Part shown: positions 42,612 to 45,989 of the stretch, in pieces
How positions within the stretch are numbered: the first letter of the stretch is position 1
Layout: the number at the start of each line of letters is the position of its first letter
Origin: Candidatus Hodarchaeota archaeon
GTDB taxonomy: Archaea > Asgardarchaeota > Heimdallarchaeia > Hodarchaeales > Hodarchaeaceae
Assembly (NCBI GenBank): GCA_029856365.1
Contig: JAHQWW010000021.1
Span: 1 to 45,989, forward strand
DNA length: 45,989 nt
Direction of reading: 5' to 3'
Program-made: the position numbers and the translations under genes
The notes under the pieces: model-generated
What the model was told of the DNA's origin: nothing
Database searches by the model: none
Seen by the model: the letters and a program-made list of their open reading frames with translations, nothing else

Positions 42612-43616
42612 CTAAGAGTCCTCCTTAATATCAGTTAATCCTCGTCCAGTAAGTTTAATGAAAGCATCTTCTAATGTTGGGGTTTCTACATTAATACTCT
42701 TAATGGTAATATTTTTTTCTTTGAGTTTTTCTAGCACAGAGAGCATTATCTGCGAGCTATCGGGTGTATGTATACGAACATAATCATCGTGACGATGTAC
42801 TTCAAGAACCCCAGGAACATCTTCCAAAGATTCATATGAAAAAGAATCAGTAGTTTTTATTTTGATAACTTCCTGTTCTTTAATCTGTAATTTAAGTTCA
42901 TCGGGAGTGGATAAATCGATGATTTTTCCATTGTCAATTAAGGCTACACGATCTGATAATTGATCAGCTTCAGCCATATAATGAGTAGTCAAAAGGATGG
43001 TCTTACCCCCTTCCTTTTGTAGAACATTTTTGATATATAATCTTAAACCACGAGCAAAAGAAGGATCTAAACCCAATGTTGGCTCATCAAAGATTAAAAT
43101 AGGGGCGTTTGATATTAAGGAACGTGCAAAGTTTACTTTCATTTTCATTCCGGTACTGTAATTTTCTACCCGCTCATGAGCTTTGTCTGTGAGTTGCATT
43201 TGATCGAGCAAATGTATTGCTCGATTTTTAGCTTCATTTTTGGTAAGACCATACATTCGTCCGAAAAAAATTAGATTTTCTTGACCTGTCATTTTCCAAT
43301 AAGTACTCCGTTCACCACCACCAATTGTAGCTCCAAAACTAGCACGAGCCTGACGACTTTCTTTAACAACATCAAATCCATTGATTTTTGCAATACCACT
43401 ATCTGGAATAACGATTGTAGTAAGTATTTTCACTAATGTAGTCTTACCAGCACCATTAGGACCAAGTAAGCCAAAGATTTCACCTTCATGAATTCGAAGA
43501 TCCAATCTATCGAGAGCTTGAATTGTTTTCTTTTCACGGTCACGTTTGAAACGTGATCCTCTTGTTTTTACAAATTTCTTACTTATTTTTGAAACATAAA
43601 TTGGAAATTCTTGCAT
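42612..43616 (-). CDS. ABC transporter ATP-binding protein, DrrA/CcmA (ABC-2) type
   Basis: The 334-residue nucleotide-binding protein has Walker A LGPNGAGKTT (about 51-60), the signature YSTGMKMK (153-160), Walker B ILIFDEPTLGLD with E178, and an H-loop in TTHYMAEADQ. The C-terminal 80 residues form the DUF4162-like regulatory extension seen in DrrA-type ATPases (ending TPTLEDAFIKLTGRGL). It powers the two downstream ABC-2 permeases (41783 and 40890). It is the first gene of the operon that ends with the FtsX-OppD fusion. No ribosome site is visible at the ATG; initiation may be leaderless. Confidence 0.95.
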   Translation of the reverse strand: MQEFPIYVSKISKKFVKTRGSRFKRDREKKTIQALDRLDLRIHEGEIFGLLGPNGAGKTTLVKILTTIVIPDSGIAKINGFDVVKESRQARASFGATIGGGERSTYWKMTGQENLIFFGRMYGLTKNEAKNRAIHLLDQMQLTDKAHERVENYSTGMKMKVNFARSLISNAPILIFDEPTLGLDPSFARGLRLYIKNVLQKEGGKTILLTTHYMAEADQLSDRVALIDNGKIIDLSTPDELKLQIKEQEVIKIKTTDSFSYESLEDVPGVLEVHRHDDYVRIHTPDSSQIMLSVLEKLKEKNITIKSINVETPTLEDAFIKLTGRGLTDIKEDS

Positions 43617-44038
43617 TTAGTAACATCCATTGAAGTACAAGTCTAATCTTATTACCATAATAGCAATTTCATCCAAACTCATTATTCTATGAAATAATTT
43701 TTTAGAGGTTGAAAAATTAAATCAAATCATCGAGCAATAGGTCCCAGTTCCATACACGAAGATTCTACGCTGTAAGCTGATTTCCCAGTGCTCTTTTTTC
43801 GGTGACTGATGAGGCGAAAAACAGACAACTAGTATTTTCAAAATTACAACAGAACCTTTTATTGCATGTGTTCCATGTGAATGCCTCAAACAGGTCTAAT
43901 TCATATAAATTTATTTAATTATCTTCGTCCTTTCTGTGTTGATAACAATCAAGTATTAATTGGAATTCGAGCTTAATTATTGAAATATGTGACAGATTTA
44001 CACAACATACCATTTAAAGATCTCTTAAGAGGAATTAA
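43617..44038. other. 0.4-kb intergenic region with a GC-richer island (candidate small RNA)
   Basis: No coding frame is supported. Most of it is AT-rich (promoter-like AATAATTTTTTA near 43693), but about 43728-43817 is close to 48% G+C by count, against about 25-30% in the flanks. Within it GAGCA (43732-43736) pairs with TGCTC (43789-43793), directly followed by six Ts (43794-43799), a terminator-like arrangement enclosing 62 nt. The right end carries the promoter and AGAGGA ribosome site of the next gene. I see no tRNA T-loop or convincing box C/D pair. Confidence 0.35.
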
Positions 44039-45121
44039 ATGCATATGAAAGCTATCCAGTTTGATAGTCCCTTTAACATTAAGATAAAAGAATATAAAAC
44101 TCCAACAATAGGAAAATATAGTCTTTTAGTTAAAGTAGCCTACTGTGGAATTTGTGGGACGGATATACATATCTATGAAGGTAAGGTTCCTTTTGTAACA
44201 TACCCAATCATTCCTGGACACGAATTTTCAGGGACAATAAAAGCTGTAGGTTCAAAAGTTACTCGTTTTTCAATTGGAGAAAAAGTGGCCATCAATCCTA
44301 ATTTCTCTTGCAAAGATTATGGTTATGATCACCACGAATATTGTTACTATTGTAAAAAAAACCGTCCCCATTTCTGTATTAATTGGGAGGCTATTGGAGT
44401 GACAATGAATGGTGGTTTTTCAGAATTTATTGTATGTCCTAATACCTCTGCTTTCAAAGTGCCTAAAGAAGTTTCACTAAAAGAAGCTGCTTTAATGGAA
44501 CCGATTGCTTGTTGTCTTCATGGGCTTCAACAGATAAGAATCAGGCCTGAAAACACTGTATTAGTAATCGGTGCAGGTCCTATTGGCTTGATGATGGTCT
44601 CCTTAATAGAAGCATTCTACAAGTCGAAAATAATTGTAAGTGAACCCCATCCTTCACGAAGAAATTTAGCAATTCAATTTGGAGCAGATATAGCAATTGA
44701 TCCAAATAATGAAGTATTGAAAGATGTAATAAAGAAAGAAACAAATAATTACGGAGTAGATGTATCGATTGAAGCTGTAGGGGGAACAACAACCGCAATT
44801 GAGGCGATAGATTGTTTGAATAGAGGGGGAAAAGCCTTATTATTCGGAGTTTCAATGCCTGAGGATACGATTAATTTAAATCTCTTTGAACTATACAGTA
44901 AAGAACTATCATTATTTGGAAGTTTCACTAATCCTCATGAAAACGATCAAGCTCTTGAAATTCTTAAAAATAAGTTAATAAATGTCTCAGAATTAGTCTC
45001 ACACATATTTCCAATTTGGAAGTTGGAAGAAGGACTAAAATTAATGAAAAACAAGGCTAAAGATGTGAAGAAGATTCTCATACAAATTGAAGACAATCCT
45101 AAGGAGTATTCAGAAGTGTAA
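44039..45121 (+). CDS. Zinc-dependent MDR alcohol/polyol dehydrogenase
   Basis: The 360-residue sorbitol/threonine/butanediol dehydrogenase-like enzyme has catalytic zinc ligands C36 (in YCGICGTD), H61-E62 (in GHEFSG) and probably E154 (MEPIACC). Structural-zinc cysteines C91, C102, C105 and C113 are all present. The Rossmann domain contains VIGAGPIGLMM. It should oxidise a polyol or secondary alcohol with NAD(P)+. AGAGGA (44028-44033) sits five bases before the ATG. The gene is followed two bases later by a small membrane protein gene, so both are in one operon. It is a complete zinc enzyme, unlike the MDR protein at 20167. Confidence 0.93.
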   Translation: MHMKAIQFDSPFNIKIKEYKTPTIGKYSLLVKVAYCGICGTDIHIYEGKVPFVTYPIIPGHEFSGTIKAVGSKVTRFSIGEKVAINPNFSCKDYGYDHHEYCYYCKKNRPHFCINWEAIGVTMNGGFSEFIVCPNTSAFKVPKEVSLKEAALMEPIACCLHGLQQIRIRPENTVLVIGAGPIGLMMVSLIEAFYKSKIIVSEPHPSRRNLAIQFGADIAIDPNNEVLKDVIKKETNNYGVDVSIEAVGGTTTAIEAIDCLNRGGKALLFGVSMPEDTINLNLFELYSKELSLFGSFTNPHENDQALEILKNKLINVSELVSHIFPIWKLEEGLKLMKNKAKDVKKILIQIEDNPKEYSEV

Positions 45122-45123
45122 TC

Positions 45124-45648
45124 ATGTCAACGCTACTCACAATCACTATCATTCTTATCTTATTAACCATAATAATCGAGACTGTTTTTCTTATTCTGCA
45201 GCTAAAGGGGAAAAAAATGACTAAATGGTTTGGTGGGCGCGCTTTTTTAATCCACTCAACCGTTACTTTATTTTTTTGGGGATCCAGTTTCTTCCTGATT
45301 TTTTTGTTACAATTCGAAAATCATGCAATCTTCCATAATGATAGCTTAGTTAAATTTATGGGTTTAATCCTAATTTTTACTGGATTAATAATAGCTATAT
45401 GGGGTTTCAAGACCTTAGGTTTGAAGAGATCATTATGCATAAATTTTTATGAGCCACAAATCTCAGTTGTAAAATCCTCATTATACAAGAACATCAAAAA
45501 TCCAGAAGACTATGGTTTATGGATGATGCTTTTTGGCTTTGCATTGTACACTGCGTCAATTTATAACTTGATCATTGCTATTGAATTTATTGTACTTATG
45601 ATTCCACATCAAAGAATTGAAAACATTCCTCTTCAGGTAAATGAATAA
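45124..45648 (+). CDS. Small membrane protein resembling the ICMT/PEMT methyltransferase superfamily
   Basis: The 174-residue protein has about four to five membrane helices. Its C-terminal half follows the isoprenylcysteine/phospholipid methyltransferase pattern: GLYRYIRHPMYLG is represented by SLYKNIKNPEDYGLWM, then a hydrophobic helix and an IPHQRIE end. The usual RHP is NP here, so the SAM-binding histidine is missing; it could be an inactive or unrelated member. It is co-transcribed with the zinc dehydrogenase (two bases between genes). The function is unproven. Confidence 0.6.
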   Translation: MSTLLTITIILILLTIIIETVFLILQLKGKKMTKWFGGRAFLIHSTVTLFFWGSSFFLIFLLQFENHAIFHNDSLVKFMGLILIFTGLIIAIWGFKTLGLKRSLCINFYEPQISVVKSSLYKNIKNPEDYGLWMMLFGFALYTASIYNLIIAIEFIVLMIPHQRIENIPLQVNE

Positions 45649-45667
45649 AGAAATCAAATAATGTTCC

Positions 45668-45988
45668 TTAGTCTATGGGGACATCAGGAAAAGCAACAAT
45701 TCGGCACATTGAGGATTCGAGTTCTATTCCTCGAAGAGGGAAACAACCAATCCAAACTCGTTTGTTTTTCAAAAAGGGGTCATTAGGAATCCATAGATTT
45801 TCAGCATGAATCACACCCTTAGGAAATAAATCAATATGCATGATTTGATAAAATTTATCAGGAGGAAACATTTCATCCCACGATTTTACTCCATACTTAT
45901 CTACTAGTTTCTTTTCTGCTTTAATAAACGATTTTGGATGCCAATCACGTATTATCGTGTTCATTGGATGATCAGCGCTACCACAATC
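45668..45988 (-). CDS. Cyclase family (kynurenine-formamidase-like) protein, C-terminal part
   Basis: The frame is open to the window edge: DCGSADHPMNT precedes the internal ATG at 45962-45964, so the gene starts outside the window. The C-terminus matches the cyclase family (PF04199): the YQIMHIDLFPKGVIHAENL strand, the KRVWIGCFPLRG block and ICRIVAFPD-like end (MCRIVAFPDVPID). Members such as arylformamidase and polyketide cyclases bind metal through a HxGTHxD motif that lies upstream and is not visible. The enzyme probably hydrolyses a cyclic or formyl amide or ester. Truncated by the window. Confidence 0.75.
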   Translation of the reverse strand, partial: DCGSADHPMNTIIRDWHPKSFIKAEKKLVDKYGVKSWDEMFPPDKFYQIMHIDLFPKGVIHAENLWIPNDPFLKNKRVWIGCFPLRGIELESSMCRIVAFPDVPID

Positions 45989-45989
45989 G

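Noticed and set aside
43728..43817. tRNA or box C/D RNA in the GC-richer island
   Set aside because: No T-loop GTTC-type motif or anticodon arm was found, and the single TGATGA has no matching CTGA box in the right order downstream.
1..45989. CRISPR arrays, insertion sequences, transposases, phage genes or tRNA/rRNA
   Set aside because: No spaced direct repeats, transposase motifs, inverted-repeat ends or RNA genes were seen by eye anywhere in the window.

Overview
This is an AT-rich window (roughly one third G+C by eye) that most resembles an archaeal chromosome. Several starts carry GGTGA-type Shine-Dalgarno sites, TATA-like boxes sit about 25-45 bp upstream of some starts, TTG and GTG starts are frequent, and most genes stand alone on alternating strands. 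One surface protein ends in an archaeal-style Pro-Gly/hydrophobic/Lys tail, and another protein carries an archaeal SSB/RPA-like OB fold. The mix of carbohydrate enzymes, small winged-helix regulators and membrane orphans recalls Asgard (Lokiarchaeia-like) genomes. That lineage is an inference: no rRNA, tRNA or phylogenetic marker is present.

Layout. 1-6.7 kb: remnant of an N-acylglucosamine/cellobiose 2-epimerase, RidA, a DinB-like protein, a phosphotriesterase-family hydrolase, two nucleotidyltransferase-fold proteins, two membrane orphans (one coupled to a winged-helix regulator) and a luciferase-like oxidoreductase. 6.9-14 kb: carbohydrate block with a GH94 phosphorylase of laminaribiose-phosphorylase size, a cupin, an APH-fold kinase, a GH5 enzyme and a GH1 beta-glucosidase broken by a frameshift at an A8 run. 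14-24.4 kb: accessory genes (YdcF-like, DinB-like, M1 peptidase, DMT transporter, creatininase family, surface protein with an apparent ATT start, MDR dehydrogenase, GNAT-OB fusion, small orphan, TIM-barrel protein, methyltransferase). 24.6-37 kb: second carbohydrate block with GH3, two aldo/keto reductases, a second GH5, a decayed SDR gene, an MBL hydrolase, an orphan, and a 1075-residue GH94/149/161-type phosphorylase just downstream of a HAD phosphatase. 37-43.6 kb: an ABC export operon (ATPase, two ABC-2 permeases, then a FtsX permease fused to an OppD-like ATPase). 43.6-46 kb: a 0.4-kb gap with a GC-richer island, a zinc MDR dehydrogenase with a small membrane protein, and the 3' end of a cyclase-family gene.

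Working together: two phosphorylases, two GH5s, GH3 and GH1 suggest intracellular breakdown of beta-linked (plausibly beta-1,3) gluco-oligosaccharides to glucose and glucose 1-phosphate. None of these enzymes has an obvious signal peptide, and no sugar importer is in the window. The best candidates for something new are the FtsX-OppD single-chain fusion and the GNAT-OB fusion. The ATT start of the surface protein and the GC-richer intergenic island also deserve checking.
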